This document shows, piece by piece, positions 44,158-56,091 of a stretch of 64,000 nucleotides of DNA. Made by a program: the position numbers and the translations under genes. The stretch spans positions 124,001 to 188,000 of the forward strand of contig OY725488.1 of the NCBI GenBank assembly GCA_963281255.1, written 5' to 3'. Numbering within the stretch: position 1 is the first letter of the stretch; each line of letters opens with the position of its first letter. Under the pieces are notes generated by a model that saw only the letters and a list, made by a program, of their open reading frames with translations, was not told the DNA's origin and ran no database searches. Origin of the DNA: Aphrocallistes beatrix. Its lineage: Eukaryota > Porifera > Hexactinellida > Sceptrulophora > Aphrocallistidae.

Positions 44158-46119
44158 ATGGTTTCGCTGCCTCAATTCAATCTGGGACAGGGATCTCAGC
44201 AGAGCTTTCTATCTACTCCTCTCAACCCTCAGGCCAGTAATCCTGCGGGGGCTGCTCATTTCAGTAGCACCCCCTTTCCTTCCTCCTCAGTTCCCCAACA
44301 GCTAGGCATCAACCTATCAGGTCTGGGGGGGCAAACAGCTGGAACCAACCAGCCCCTCGGTACTCTTGGCGCTCCCACCGCTCGAACACAGGGAATGTCC
44401 ATCGGCCTAACTGCTCCCGCGACTCAAAGACATACTCAGGGGAATCCCATCACCCAGTTCCAAGGTTTGGGGATTCCTAACACCCAATTCCAAGGTTCAG
44501 GGATTCCTAACACCCAATTCCAAGGTTCAGGGATTCCTAACACCCAATTCCAAGGTTTGGGGATTCCTAACACCCAATTCCAAGGTTCAGGGATTCCTAA
44601 CACCCAATTCCAAGGTTCAGGGATTCCTAACACCCAATTCCAAGGTTCAGGGATTCCTAACACCCAATTCCAAGGTTCGGGGATTCTCGGAACTCCTACT
44701 CCAAAATCCCAACTCGGTACTACAGCCAATCAGCTTATCTCAGGACAGGGCATTATGGGAGGTCTCCTCGGACAATCTGGAACTGGACAGCCAACACAGC
44801 TGGGTGGGGCTTCTACTCAGCCTCTCGGAGTTAATTTAGGTTCCATTGGCACCAGTCAAACGGCAGGACTGAATGTCAGTGGGAGCACTGGGCTCGGGAT
44901 CGCTAAGTACACTTCACAACCTCAGCTGCTCAACCTCGCTGTCAGTCCAGCTAGACCTCTCGGTGCTACCTCCGCCCCTACCAGCCTACAGGCACCACAG
45001 TCCCAGGTGTTAACACTCGGTGGCGCTCTGCCCCAATCAGGGGGTTCTGCCACGCAGCAGCAAGCCCTCCCTAATGACGTCAAAGATTTGGAAATAGATC
45101 CAGTGCTAGACCAATTGTCCAAGAACCTGTCCGCGTACATCAAGCAGCAGAAAGGGGTGCAGGACGAGCTGAGGAAGATGGAGATGCGGTCCCTGCAGAG
45201 CTGCGAGAGGGAGCACAAGGTGCTGAGTCGATCCCTGGGAGAGTGGAAGAGGGGGGTGTCCGAGTACTCGGGACAGGTCTCTTCTCTAAAGGAGGACTCC
45301 CTTCAGGATATCTGTGTAGCCGAGGTAGCACAGCGGACTCACGAACTGCCCGCCTCCCTGCAAGGAGAACACACCGATCCGAAACTTTACTTCCAGATGC
45401 TGGCAGGACACTTTTCTGAGAAGTTGACTCAGTATCAGCAAGTGGTGGAGGAGTTGACTAAGAACTTTTCACAGTTTGATAGCCAAGACAAGACTCCCCA
45501 AGAGGTTTCTGAGACATTCAAGCTTCTCAATGACATCTTCATTTCTCTAGCCGCTACCATCTACTCTCTCCATACGCGGGTAACTCAGCTCAAGGACAAC
45601 GTCATAGCCTACTCAAGCATTTACGCTAAAGACACACAGCTCCATTTCCCCAAGAGAATTCCTTCTACCTCAAGCAGCACCGGTAGTAGCGGGGAGCTGA
45701 AGTCCGGCCCCACCCCCTTCTCCCTATCAGAAGCGTCTCTCCTCTCACAGAAGTACAGCGGGGGGTTTGGAACTGATATGTACCTACAAACATCCTCGCA
45801 TTCACTCAAACCACTCCAATCCAACTTACCAATTCAAAGATTGCCTGCTTTATCCCTCGGTAACAAACCTCAGGATCTTTCCTCGACTCATACTGCCACA
45901 CCCACCAAGTTCACTTCCTTCCTACCCGGACAGTTCCACACACCTCAGATGAAAACTCAACCCCCCGCATTTACCCTTCCTTTTGCCCCCCAACCTGCTT
46001 CTACAGCCTCTTTACTTGCTCCTGTCGCCAACTCCCCCGTTCACTATCCCCAGGGGTTCTCTCCCCTTAGGAGGGGGAGCATCTCTGGAGAGTCAGAGGA
46101 GAGCAAAAGGAAGAAATAA
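44158..46119 (+). CDS. NUP58: Nucleoporin NUP58/NUP45
   Basis: Central-channel nucleoporin that partners NUP62 and NUP54. 653 residues, one exon. The N-terminal about 300 residues are Gly/Gln/Thr/Ser-rich with eight tandem FQG decapeptides. The structured middle matches the NUP58 coiled coil: LDQLSKNLSAYIKQQKGVQD, then HTDPKLYFQMLAGHFSEKL, QYQQVVEELTKNFSQF and LAATIYSLHTRVTQLKDN. A conserved GPTPFSLSEASLL follows (human GPTPFSTMP). The C-terminal about 130 residues are Pro/Ser/Thr-rich with a single FG, ending in a basic SEESKRKK, like the KRGKR end of vertebrate NUP58. The classic GLFG/FG repeats are nearly absent. Confidence 0.88.
   Translation: MVSLPQFNLGQGSQQSFLSTPLNPQASNPAGAAHFSSTPFPSSSVPQQLGINLSGLGGQTAGTNQPLGTLGAPTARTQGMSIGLTAPATQRHTQGNPITQFQGLGIPNTQFQGSGIPNTQFQGSGIPNTQFQGLGIPNTQFQGSGIPNTQFQGSGIPNTQFQGSGIPNTQFQGSGILGTPTPKSQLGTTANQLISGQGIMGGLLGQSGTGQPTQLGGASTQPLGVNLGSIGTSQTAGLNVSGSTGLGIAKYTSQPQLLNLAVSPARPLGATSAPTSLQAPQSQVLTLGGALPQSGGSATQQQALPNDVKDLEIDPVLDQLSKNLSAYIKQQKGVQDELRKMEMRSLQSCEREHKVLSRSLGEWKRGVSEYSGQVSSLKEDSLQDICVAEVAQRTHELPASLQGEHTDPKLYFQMLAGHFSEKLTQYQQVVEELTKNFSQFDSQDKTPQEVSETFKLLNDIFISLAATIYSLHTRVTQLKDNVIAYSSIYAKDTQLHFPKRIPSTSSSTGSSGELKSGPTPFSLSEASLLSQKYSGGFGTDMYLQTSSHSLKPLQSNLPIQRLPALSLGNKPQDLSSTHTATPTKFTSFLPGQFHTPQMKTQPPAFTLPFAPQPASTASLLAPVANSPVHYPQGFSPLRRGSISGESEESKRKK
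44461..44690 (+). repeat. 30-bp coding minisatellite in NUP58
   Basis: Seven full units of 30 bp plus a partial eighth; each encodes a decapeptide of the form FQG(S/L)GIPNTQ. Units differ at only one to three bases (ttcag versus tttgg), so the array is homogenised and probably length-variable in the population. Confidence 0.95.
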
Positions 46120-46857
46120 ATGATTAAGTTACCCCTGCTTCTATCTAGAAATACAATAATAAATTCATTTTTAGACATTACAGAATGGAATGTTTCATTG
46201 AAAAATCAGACTTTCATCTTAAATTAATTCATTTGATATATTTCCTAGTACACATATTCCCATTTCAACCACTGAGCAACAGGATTCCGGAGTGTAGAGT
46301 CAGGTGTTACTCGTACTGATACTCTAATAATAATTCCAATGATACTCCAACGAAACTTTTGATATTCTTAAGTAAAACGGATAGTTGCTAGCTCCAGTAG
46401 GAAATCTTTTCTACTACATTTTCTTGAGTATCTGAGATGTTCCGCACCATCCGATTCCACTATATAAATGACTTTTCATCAGCTGTTTATTTCCTAATTA
46501 ATATATTGATATTTTTTACATCAGACTCTGAAATTCATTTCTTTCCCAATTTGGTGTATACCGAGTATGAAATATCAAGATTCGATATACATCATGTTAG
46601 TAAGGCCAATAATTTTCGTATTAATACAGTGTTGCACCATTACCTTGACTTGTACCACTTTACCGAATAGCTGTTTGAATAATTTAAGCACAGCTCTAAA
46701 AGTCCAATACAGCAAGATTGACTCTTCTAGTGGACTTCAGTATAAATACTCACAGCAAATTATTGACAAATGTTTACTACACTTCTGAAGCTACTCTTCT
46801 TTCTGATTATTCTCTTCAAAGTGAAACAGTACTTACAAAGGCGCCATAACGTGGAAG
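46120..46857. other. Intergenic spacer
   Basis: 740 AT-rich bp between NUP58 and the triple-CH gene, both plus strand. Open frames at 46437-46788 have no recognisable domain and unfavourable composition. No element assigned. Confidence 0.45.
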
Positions 46858-49800
46858 ATGTCGGGGACGTACGAAATAAGTCTATCAAGTCCAAGACTAA
46901 GTCGCGCTAACTCTTTCAAGAGGAGATCCAGCCTTGCAAAGAAATCTGACTTAAGAGACATCACAAACGAACAAGAAGTGAGTCCATTAATGCCCCTTAT
47001 AGTTCTATTTATAGTATCATTACATTCCTGATTCAGGTGCTGATGCGCTGGGTTAACCATGTGCTAGAGAAGTCAACAGACTGCCCTGACACTCTGGACT
47101 TTTCAGACGGGGTGTGTCTCATTAAGTTAGTGGATAAGCTAGCACACACAAACACAACTATCCAAACGCACTCCACTCCCATCCTACAGTTCCAGAAGCA
47201 TAACAACTACCAGAACATGCTCAACTTCCTCCTGACTCAAGAAGGTGTCAAACTACCTTCAGAAATAAGTGAGTTCTAGCATGAACTTTGTTATTCTGTT
47301 ATTGTTAGCTTCAAAACTCTCTGATGCTTGATAGATGCAGACGGCCTCCTCCTGAGTGACGCACGAATGCAGTACAGGTTCGTATGGGAGCTGGTTAAAC
47401 ACTACAAAATGAGGAGCTCTCAACACCTGCTATTAGAATGGGTCAACAAACTCGTCGCGGTGAAGAAAGTGAATAATTTTCAAGGAGATTGGTCGGATGG
47501 AGTTGCACTTTATATGTTTGTTAATACAATTGTAAAAGGAAATAACCCAGTCTCGTCTTACCCCAAAAATCTTTCTCCGCAAAACCTGATAAGTTCTGCA
47601 CTCACTACTGCTAAAGATACGCTGTGCATTCCACCCATCCTAATCGACCTAACGCCACTCGACCTGCAGGCCTCCTCCAAATCTATCCTCACCTATTTGT
47701 CATGTTTTATTCGACCTTTCTATTCGAATATTAAAAAATGGCTGCACAATATTCTTCCTGGGAATAAGTTTTCTGATTTTCAGTCATGTTGGAGTAACGG
47801 ACACTTTCTGGCTCTTCTCTTAGAGAAAGTTCATCCTGGTATCTGCAAGGATATCCTTAAGAGCTACACTCATAAGGCCCTCTCTACAGACACTCAGCTC
47901 AGTAACGTGAGGCAGCTGCTAGGAAGAGCAAGGAAAACTATGCGCATTCATTTCCAACTGGAACCAGATGCACTCGTGAACAGGTGAGTATAAATCAGTG
48001 TTTCCCTCAGGAATATTGGAAAGCGAGTTAGTTTTGCAATGTTTGTGCGGTTTATTCGGTAAATTGCATTATTTAACATGATAACAACAAAATCACGTTA
48101 TTCGGCAAGCGAAGCGCGTTAAAAACGCGCTGAACTCGCTTTACTGGAAACACTGAATTTCAATACTAATGCAGTTGTCAGTTTAAATGTAGTAAATTTA
48201 CTAGGGTGTGTAACCTTTTATTTAATTTATAAGATTGAGGTCATTTAGAACTCCGTGGCTCGCTGTTCCAATTTAGTTAATTCATTTTAAATTTTTGATT
48301 GATAAGCTAGATTAAATACTCACTGTTAGAGAATTGAACAGGTAGGCAGACGCTAGATGAGTGTATACTATGTTATCTCTCTCAATCGTAAATTGTTAAA
48401 TTTATTTTTTGCCTCTTTTCTACGCCATATGTTCTCCATATCCAATAGCCCTACAACCCACCGTGCCATCATGTCTGACATACTTATATTCTCAATCGCT
48501 AATAGCACGCGTTTAATCGTAAATTACTCTCTTAACGATCTTGAAGCTACATATCAAGATATGGATGTGGTGGACATAAATACTCTAATTAGGAGAATGC
48601 AGCAATTTGTCAGTGCATGGAAATTACGTACTAACCTAATTATCAGCTGACTTTTTGCTTACCCTGGCTGCCATATGTGTTATTTGCTCACTAGCCGACT
48701 GGTATAGTGAGTACTTTACCTACTTAATATACTGGTGGCAAATTCTTTATTCAAAAAATCATGTTATTATATGACAATAGCTGCTCTCCTCCAATGCCAG
48801 TTTATTATTCAGTTAATCTGATAGAAATGTGTCTCATTGGTCCTTATTTAGGATGTTTCACGATGTTTACTCTGATAATACAATTTGGAATTATCGGAGA
48901 GAGTTAATTTATGTATCTGGATAATTCTTAAACTGATGGCAAATGTTTGTCTACGATGCATACCCCAGTATATGAAAATATGCTTGCAGTCCTACTTGTT
49001 TTAATTTTCAGCCAAACTCTACTTCTTACTGATCACTACCCGTGCCACCTGATCTGCAATATTACTCCGTATCACACTTTACATTAATTACCATATTTTA
49101 AAAGGATAGTATAGAGTGACTTCTACCATCTGATCTCATACAGCCGTCTCCTCGATAGCAGAACTAGATTAGTGGATTACTCGTAAATATTTAGAATGAA
49201 TATTCTAGCATTCTAGCACCCGAGCTACACTTCAGCTCAGTTGTTTATCGTCACCCTTTACACTCATAATAAACTAGATGATTTTAAAATCATGAATGAG
49301 CAAATATCGGATCTTAGTAGGTGGTCCCTTCAGGTTTAGAGGTGGTCAACCCACTTTTATTCCACTTGTTATTTTGCGAGTCTCACTGTTTTGCATATCA
49401 TATTCAGATTGTACATACCATTCTACTGATTTGGTTGCTATCACTCTAGAACTGCTGATCCTCTGTCGATTGCGATGTACCTCGATGAGATCCGTCTCTA
49501 CAGCTTCATCAAGAGACCCATTCACCAGCATCTGGCAATGCAGACATCTGATTATGAGACTGCCAGCCTCGACTCCTACAGCACCAACTCCTTTTCAGAG
49601 GTGAACGTGTATTGCAAGGCAGATCCTATCAACAGCAGAAGGTGAGTGCTCAATGCTTCAGCTCGAGTAGCATGCTCCATATTAATTATCATCTGTTTTG
49701 CTAGACATCGTGGGGGACATCGTAGCAAATCTTTTGACTCTCTGGACAAGTTTCACAAGTATCCTAGTCTAAGCAGCATGACTCGACCCGACACATTGTC

Positions 49801-50191
49801 CGGCACTCCTCCCCAGCAGAACGGAAATTATCCTTTCAATAGGAACAACTCGGAGCGCCACAGCTCTGGATCGGTGGTAGATAAACAGAGGAGACTGACG
49901 TACGACATCCCAACCCATCTCACTTACTCGCTCGATCACTTCTTAGAATCGCAAGAATCGAGCAGTTCTCACGTGGATGCTGGGATAAGAGTGGTGCCAA
50001 TGTCTGTGAATGTGGAACTACAAGTCGAGAGCGGTTTGAGTAAGTTCAACAGGAAAGAGAAAACGAAGTCAAACCTATGCTGCATAATCACTGCTCTAGT
50101 TTCCATCATCTTCCTGCTCTTCTTCCTGATGGCGGTGGCAGGATCGGCGATCGTTTTCTGCACAGTTGGACAACATTGTGGTAGAAATTAG
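46858..50191 (+). CDS. Triple calponin-homology protein with C-terminal membrane anchor
   Basis: Five exons with matching phases: 46858..46977, 47037..47268, 47335..47983, 49450..49641, 49705..50191 (559 residues). After a Ser/Arg-rich N-terminus (about 40 residues) come three CH-type domains: CH1 (MRWVNHVLEKS, LDFSDGVCLIKLVDKL), CH2 (LLLEWVNKLVAVKKVNNFQG, WSDGVALYMFVNTI, LDLQASSKSILTYLSCFI) and CH3 (IKKWLHNILPGNKFSDFQSC, HFLALLLEKVHPG, then VNRTADPLSIAMYLDEIRLY across the 1466-bp intron). A disordered Ser-rich region follows, then a tail-anchor helix (CCIITALVSIIFLLFFLMAV) and about 15 more residues. Predicted to tie actin to a membrane. Tail-anchored CH proteins such as calmin or nesprins have two CH domains; this has three and no obvious KASH PPPX end. 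Confidence 0.82.
47996..48155. mobile_element. MITE in the large intron of the triple-CH gene
   Basis: 160 bp with ends CAGTGTTTCC and GGAAACACTG and a further inner inverted match (aaagcgagtt / aactcgcttt). It starts 12 bases after the 5' splice site of the intron. No clear target-site duplication was found, so the class (hAT-like by its ends) is uncertain. Confidence 0.65.
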
Positions 50192-50590
50192 TCTTCTGGG
50201 AAATTTGTGTGTGTATCTGTGTATATACGTATATGATATCCTGTTTAATTAATTTTAAGATTTTATTTATTAAATGGCAGTTCAATTCTGTGTTCAATTG
50301 AGAACTATAAAGTGGGTCAAATTCTCGGTATTCTTTCCAACCCGAATATACGTACACGCAGCCTGTCAATTAGTATATGATTTCTTAATGTACATGATTG
50401 CTCGCTGCCATCCGTATTAACGCGTGTCATGTGCAGCTGTGTGTTCTATTTACCTTGTAAGGTATCACCACTAAAGTAGCACACGATCTCTAAGTTATCT
50501 GTTTCACATTCCTGTTCTCCTTTCTTGGTAAGTAGTTGCTTATTCATTGTTGATTCGGGGAACTTTCAGTAGCCATCATCCTAGAGTGGA
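50192..50590. other. Intergenic spacer upstream of KDM3
   Basis: About 400 AT-rich bp between the triple-CH stop and the KDM3 start. Expected to contain the KDM3 promoter; no diagnostic element seen. Confidence 0.4.
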
Positions 50591-53500
50591 ATGGATATTG
50601 AGAGAACGCTTGCGAGTCTCGTCCTGGGAAAGAAGGTCATTTGGGCAGAAGACTCATCCACGTCCAGCAACCTCTCGTGGAGCTGTGGCTGCATCGTAGC
50701 GATGCATCCGAACAGCATCGCCTCTGGGACCCTGAATGGAGCCCTGGATCCTCTCTCTCAGTCGCATAGTCTGTGCCTTGCATTGGAAAGCAACGATCCC
50801 GCTTCTTCCCATCGCGGGATCACCTGGTTGCTTTTGAGTAATTCCTCCATCAAGCACGTCTACATTCAGATCGGTTTAGGGCGTGTCAACAGTCAGGAGG
50901 TGTCTCGCTCTCCTGTGATCTGGTACTACCGCCCTCTGCTCACCTCCGTCCCCACTCGTCTCCCCGTCGAGTACCTTGGTTCCACTCTCACCCTCCCCCC
51001 ACCCATGGTCGACGCATCGAGCGTGTCCGGTCTCAATCTGGAGAATGCCAACCAACTCCTGGATGATAACGGACGGAAGGAGATCCTGGATTGGTTCGAA
51101 AGAGAAAGTTTTCTCAACTGCCTCCTGACAGGGGACATTCCTCTGTCCGAGTTCGCTGTCAAGATATTCAGCACGGACTACGGGATCTGGTGGAAGGGGA
51201 TCGTGCGACAACACGACAGGGACTCCCGCGAGCTGATAATACAGGACCCATACCAGCAATACCTCCGAGTCAACCCTAAGTTCGTGCTCGTCAGACTGAT
51301 CTGCACCCCCACTGGTTCTAGCAGCATCAGCATGCTTCAGCGGAGCCGCAGTAAGTGTAGGCAGCAGTGGGCGGTTGATTCGAGCTAGCCTGGAGCAGAT
51401 TGCAGTCTCTGCATCGTGCTCCCAGCAGGCTCCAGGTACGGCTTGACTCAGGGCTAGTGTGCTGTTAGGTCTGACTGCCCTGTCACGCGGTGGTATTTTA
51501 GAGTTTACTTAGGCTGAGTAGAATTCTTGTGACGTTAGTATTTGTATGACATTTAGGTTCTCCACAAGAACCCACCCCCTCACTCACACACCCCACTTCT
51601 CCTGGAGCCAGCACCAGCTCTCTACCTCCCCAACCTACCCCGAGCCCGAACCCGAACCCGAGCCCGCCCTCCGACAGACCCAATGATCCCAGATCAAGAC
51701 ACAAAATCCAACCGAACCAACCTGAGTTTTCTGACAACGACTTTGCTGTACTAAAAGGAATCGTCCAGTCCATAACGAAACCTCCAGGTGATACTGAGCC
51801 CCACTTGTCTCCCGTGTCCGATCCCATCCCTCCACCCCCTCTTCCTCCCGCCCCCCCGCAGAAACACACTCTGCCCCCGACAGAGAAGCCCTCCCCCAAG
51901 AACACAGCCCCTGCGCATGAGCAGAGCAAGCAGCATCCCCCCGCCAAGAACGTGTACATGTGCGGCTCTCCTATCAGCAGCGACGAGGAGTACGGGGGCG
52001 TGGAGAAGCAGGAGAGCCACCCCAGGAGAGAGAAGGGTCGAGAGACACAGCCCAACCGGCAAAAGGCGGGCCCTGCGACCGCAAGGAGTGAAGGGGAGAA
52101 ATACTCCCATAGTCGGAAGTCTCATTCCAGAGATCGAGAGCATAGGAGCAACCAATCGGATCGTGGCGCTCACAACTACCGGCTTGACCGCCGAGACAAC
52201 TCTGAACGGCATCGAGCTGCTCAGGCCGATCCGAGGGCCAAGCACTCGGGATATCCCGAGAGGCGCGAGCCTCATTGCAAGGAGAGGCCGCCCTCTTCCT
52301 CTCCCCCGCGCCCTTCCTTTCCTAGTCCTAGGACAGGGGCACTGTCCCCTACTCACATGCTCCCGTCAGAGCCCCCTCGTCCTGGTATGATGCCACTCAT
52401 GCCCACACCTCCCCCCTTCATGCCGCACCCCTCTCTCCTGCCCCTGCCTAACTTCATTCCTCCTAGCAACCCCCCTTACCCGCCGGAAGGGGCTTCACTC
52501 TACTCCCCAGCCCCGGCCTACACGACCCCCTACCCGCCCATGCCTCCTGACCTCTCGCAAGTGAAGGGAGCGTACTCTCCCCATCCTCAACCTCCGATGC
52601 TCTACCCCACGCCCCCTCCCCATCCTCACAGCCAGACCCTCTCCTCTTGGGATCACCCCCATTCCCCTTACCCCATGCACTCCTACTCCGGGGGTCCAGT
52701 GCAGCAGCCCAGGAGCGAGAACAGCCGGGGGCGGCAGGGCCAGGGCAGGAGTGCGACCGTGAAGAGGGACTACAACCATGTCCTCTCCAACTATAAGCGG
52801 GCGCGCCCTGACTGGAGAGAGAGCTTCAGCAACCTGACTGTCCTCACGCCGAGCGATCCCGTGTCGCTGGAATACAGTCCGTACGAGAGGGAGGGACCGT
52901 CTGAGGAAGACAGGGTGAGAGAGATGTCCCCTGCTAAAGACCCGGACCCCCTGCCTCCTGTCTGCAGCCCCATTAATGAGCTGGCGTCTGAACCAGAGCC
53001 AGAGGAGAGTATCGAGGAGGAGAAGAGTGCGCAGACACTTCTCACACCCACTCCCTCATCCGCTGTGAAGCAAGGAGACATCAAGTCTCCAGTCTCCGTC
53101 GCAGAGACCGATGGGGAGGAGCTCAGACTGGAGATTGTACTCCTGGACAAGGAGCAACTTCCTCTTGGAGAGAAGACTCCTCAGCTTACAGCCGCATCCC
53201 CTACTGGCCCGCAGGAGAGTGATGTTACAATCGCGGAGAAAGTGGAATCTCCAACTGCCGCGAAAGGAGAAGCAGAAACAGTCCACAGTGACCAGGTAGG
53301 CGGTACCTCTCCCCATCCCCAGGAAGAACTCAAACCCTTAGAAGTAGCATCCGTCTCCAAACCCCTGCCTAGCTCCGCCCAGCCAGCACACAGACACTCA
53401 GAACCCAGACTGCTGATAGCGCCCATCCACAACTCCGTCCTGCAGACCTCGTTCAGGGCTGAGAACAAGTCCCCTGTCTTCTCCCCGCCCCACTCCCACA

Positions 53501-55800
53501 GACCCACTCCACTGCAGCTACCCATGCGCTACTCTGCCGCGATCTCCTCTGAAGACTCGCTCAAGTTCAGTGTCCCTTTCCCCCTTCCCAAGACCCCAGA
53601 GGAGTCCCCTCAGTCAGACAAGAGCACAACTAAGTCTCCCTCCATAACCCCCTCCCCTTCCAACATCCACACCCCCCTCACCGACTCTCAAACATCAGAG
53701 GAACCTGAGCCGAAAGGTGTGAAGGGGAAGCAGAAGAGAGGGAAGCGCAGGGCGGAGACTCCAGTCAAGACTCGCCCTAAGCGCGCGGCTGTAGCCCTGA
53801 GGCTTGGAGAGGAGGAGGGGCCCAGCTTCCTGCAGGACGACGCCTGCCTCTTCTACTACGGACCCATCCCCAAGTGTCTGGAGTGCAAGAAGCACCAGCA
53901 CCAGTCCAGCATGTCCTACGTCACGCAGCTGGTGAACGAGAGGAGAGCGGCGTGCGCGTTCATTGGCTTCAGAAAGCTGTCAGACCTCAACAAGACCCAG
54001 TGCCACGTGACGGGCTTCCTCACCGACAAGGAGGCGGACTCGTACGACCTCAGTTTGTGGCGGTACAACCCCACCTATGACGCCGTGCGCCCCATCTCGC
54101 CCAAAGCGGCGGTCTACCTCCTCACCTCCCTCCAGCACCACTTCTGCACCTCCATGTTCCCCGACGTGGAGCTGCACCATCCCCCCTCTCAGTCCGTAGC
54201 CAAGCTCTCCCAGGTCTCCAACCTGGGCCGCTCCGCCTGGAAGAAGCACGTGTACCAGGCCCGGGAGCTGTGCGACGTGTGCGAGACCACCATCTTCAGC
54301 AGCCACTTCCTGTGCGACGCCTGCTCCTACACGGTCTGCACCAAGTGCTTCGAGCTCAAGTCCGAGCTGCCCGAGACTGAGCAGGACATGTGCAAGGAGT
54401 TCATGTGGCGGTACTGCGCCAAGAAGAAGAAGAAGCACAAACCCAGCGACCTCATGGTCGCGGAGATCATCCCGCACGACATCGTGACGGAGACTCACCA
54501 GGAGATGCACACTGTCATGAAGAAGCTGGACATTGACAAGACCTGTCTCATCTACGACAAACTCCCGCTCCCTCCTCCCAGCGCCAAGGTGTGTCCTGAC
54601 GCGATCCCTCTGACTGTGCCCACACCCTTTCCAGTCCTGGCGCCGTACACCTACCTCTGCGACGGGCAGATCTTGAACCTGCTGGACGCGAAACACGAAG
54701 CCAACATCCGCCAGTTCCGCCAGTATTGGAACCGGGGAGAGCCTCTGGTGATCAGCAACTGCCACCGCGACCTCGACCCTATCCTCTGGCAGCCGGAGAG
54801 TTTCGCGCAGGACTTTGGGGAGGATGTCGTCAGACCCATCGACTGCGAGACTCGCAGTCCCATCTCCGCCATAAAGCTGAGGACTTTCTGGGACGGATTC
54901 ACGGACATTTCAGAGCGAGTGCGGTCGCAGACGCAAACACCGCTCATCCTCAAACTGAAGGACTGGCCCCCTGACCACGACTTTATGGACAAGATGCCGG
55001 AGCGGTACAAAGACTACACCGCCAACCTCCCCATGAGCGAGTACACCACGCGGGAAGGGACCTTTAACCTCGCCTCTAGACTGCCTCCCGAATTCAGCAA
55101 ACCGGACCTGGGACCGAAGATGTACATCGCTTACGGCTCCGCTGGTGTCAAGGACATGGCCACCACTGCACTCCACATCGACATCTCGGACGCCATGAAT
55201 CTGATGATATTCGTCAGCAGGAGCATGACAACTGTGGTAGATAGCCAGCTGGAGGAGATCATTGAAGGTGAGAGTTCAGTCATCAGACAGCTGATTGCTG
55301 ACAGCTCGATTGAGGTACGAGAGAGGGCGAAGAATCCGAAGAACATTCCCGGGGCTCTCTGGCACATCTTCTCAGCTGACGACAGCCACAAGATCCGTCA
55401 GTTCATCCGAAAATACTACGAGGAGACCAACAAACCGGTGAAGGAGACTTCAGACCCGATTCATGACCAGTCCATCTACCTGGACCTCAAGCTGAGGAGG
55501 AGGCTGAGTGAGGAGTACGGGGTAACGGGGTGGGAGATTATCCAATTCGTCGGGGACTCTATCTTCATTCCTGCCGGAGCCCCGCACCAGGTGAAGAACC
55601 TGTACAACTGCATCAAAGTGGCGGAGGATTTTGTGTCACCTGAGAATGTGTCTCACTGTATTAACCTTACGGAGGAGTTCAGACACTTGTCCAAGTTCCA
55701 CACGAACCACGAAGACAAGCTACAAGTGAATAACATCATCTACCACTCCGTCAAGGACGCCACTGGCACCTTGAAGAGTGTGCTGGAGACTTGCTCCTAG
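50591..55800 (+). CDS. KDM3: KDM3/JMJD1-type H3K9 demethylase
   Basis: Fe(II)/2-oxoglutarate demethylase for mono- and dimethyl H3K9. Two exons, 50591..51350 and 51557..55800 (about 1667 residues; human KDM3B 1761). The N-terminal domain (LPVEYLGSTL, WWKGIVRQHDRDSRELIIQD) matches the KDM3 start. A Pro/Ser-rich middle follows (coding 51560-53850). The zinc finger is at about residues 1158-1185 (CDVCETTIFSSHFLCDACSY). The JmjC domain shows YGSAGVKDMATTALHIDISD with the H-x-D iron ligands encoded at 55174-55182 and IFIPAGAPHQVKNLYNCIKV with the distal His at 55585. The active site looks complete. The coding region is markedly GC-richer than its surroundings. Confidence 0.96.
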
Positions 55801-55852
55801 GTGCGTTCCATTAGCCTTTATTACTGCTGCGACACACTTCAATTCAATTATC

Positions 55853-55860
55853 TGACGTCA
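55853..55860. promoter_or_regulatory. CRE/ATF-type octamer
   Basis: TGACGTCA palindrome in the short spacer between KDM3 and YARS2, 232 bp before the YARS2 ATG. A match to the CREB/ATF consensus; function is inferred only. Confidence 0.3.
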
Positions 55861-56091
55861 TAGAGATGTAACTGCTCTCCCATTGGACAGCATTGTTATT
55901 ATAATTAACTAATATTAAGTAATATATTCTGTTAATTTGGGATAAATCAGTACTACACAATGCTATATTCTCTAGAGCTCAATAATTCTGTAGATACAAA
56001 CTCTAATTGAATACTATCATGTAAATAATTCAATATACGTGCACTTGTTTGCTAATATTGACAGAAGATTAGTCAGTATTCGTAAGCTAGC

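Noticed and set aside
44436-44729. Minus-strand repeat protein (GIPEPWNWVL repeats)
   Set aside because: Antisense shadow of the NUP58 minisatellite; any 30-bp repeat in frame gives open frames on both strands.
48357-48650. Open frame of 97 codons inside the triple-CH intron
   Set aside because: No recognisable domain, AT-driven composition, and the flanking exons join in phase without it.
52495-54765. Long antisense frames across KDM3
   Set aside because: GC-rich codon usage of KDM3 produces open antisense frames; they have low-complexity sequence and no homology.
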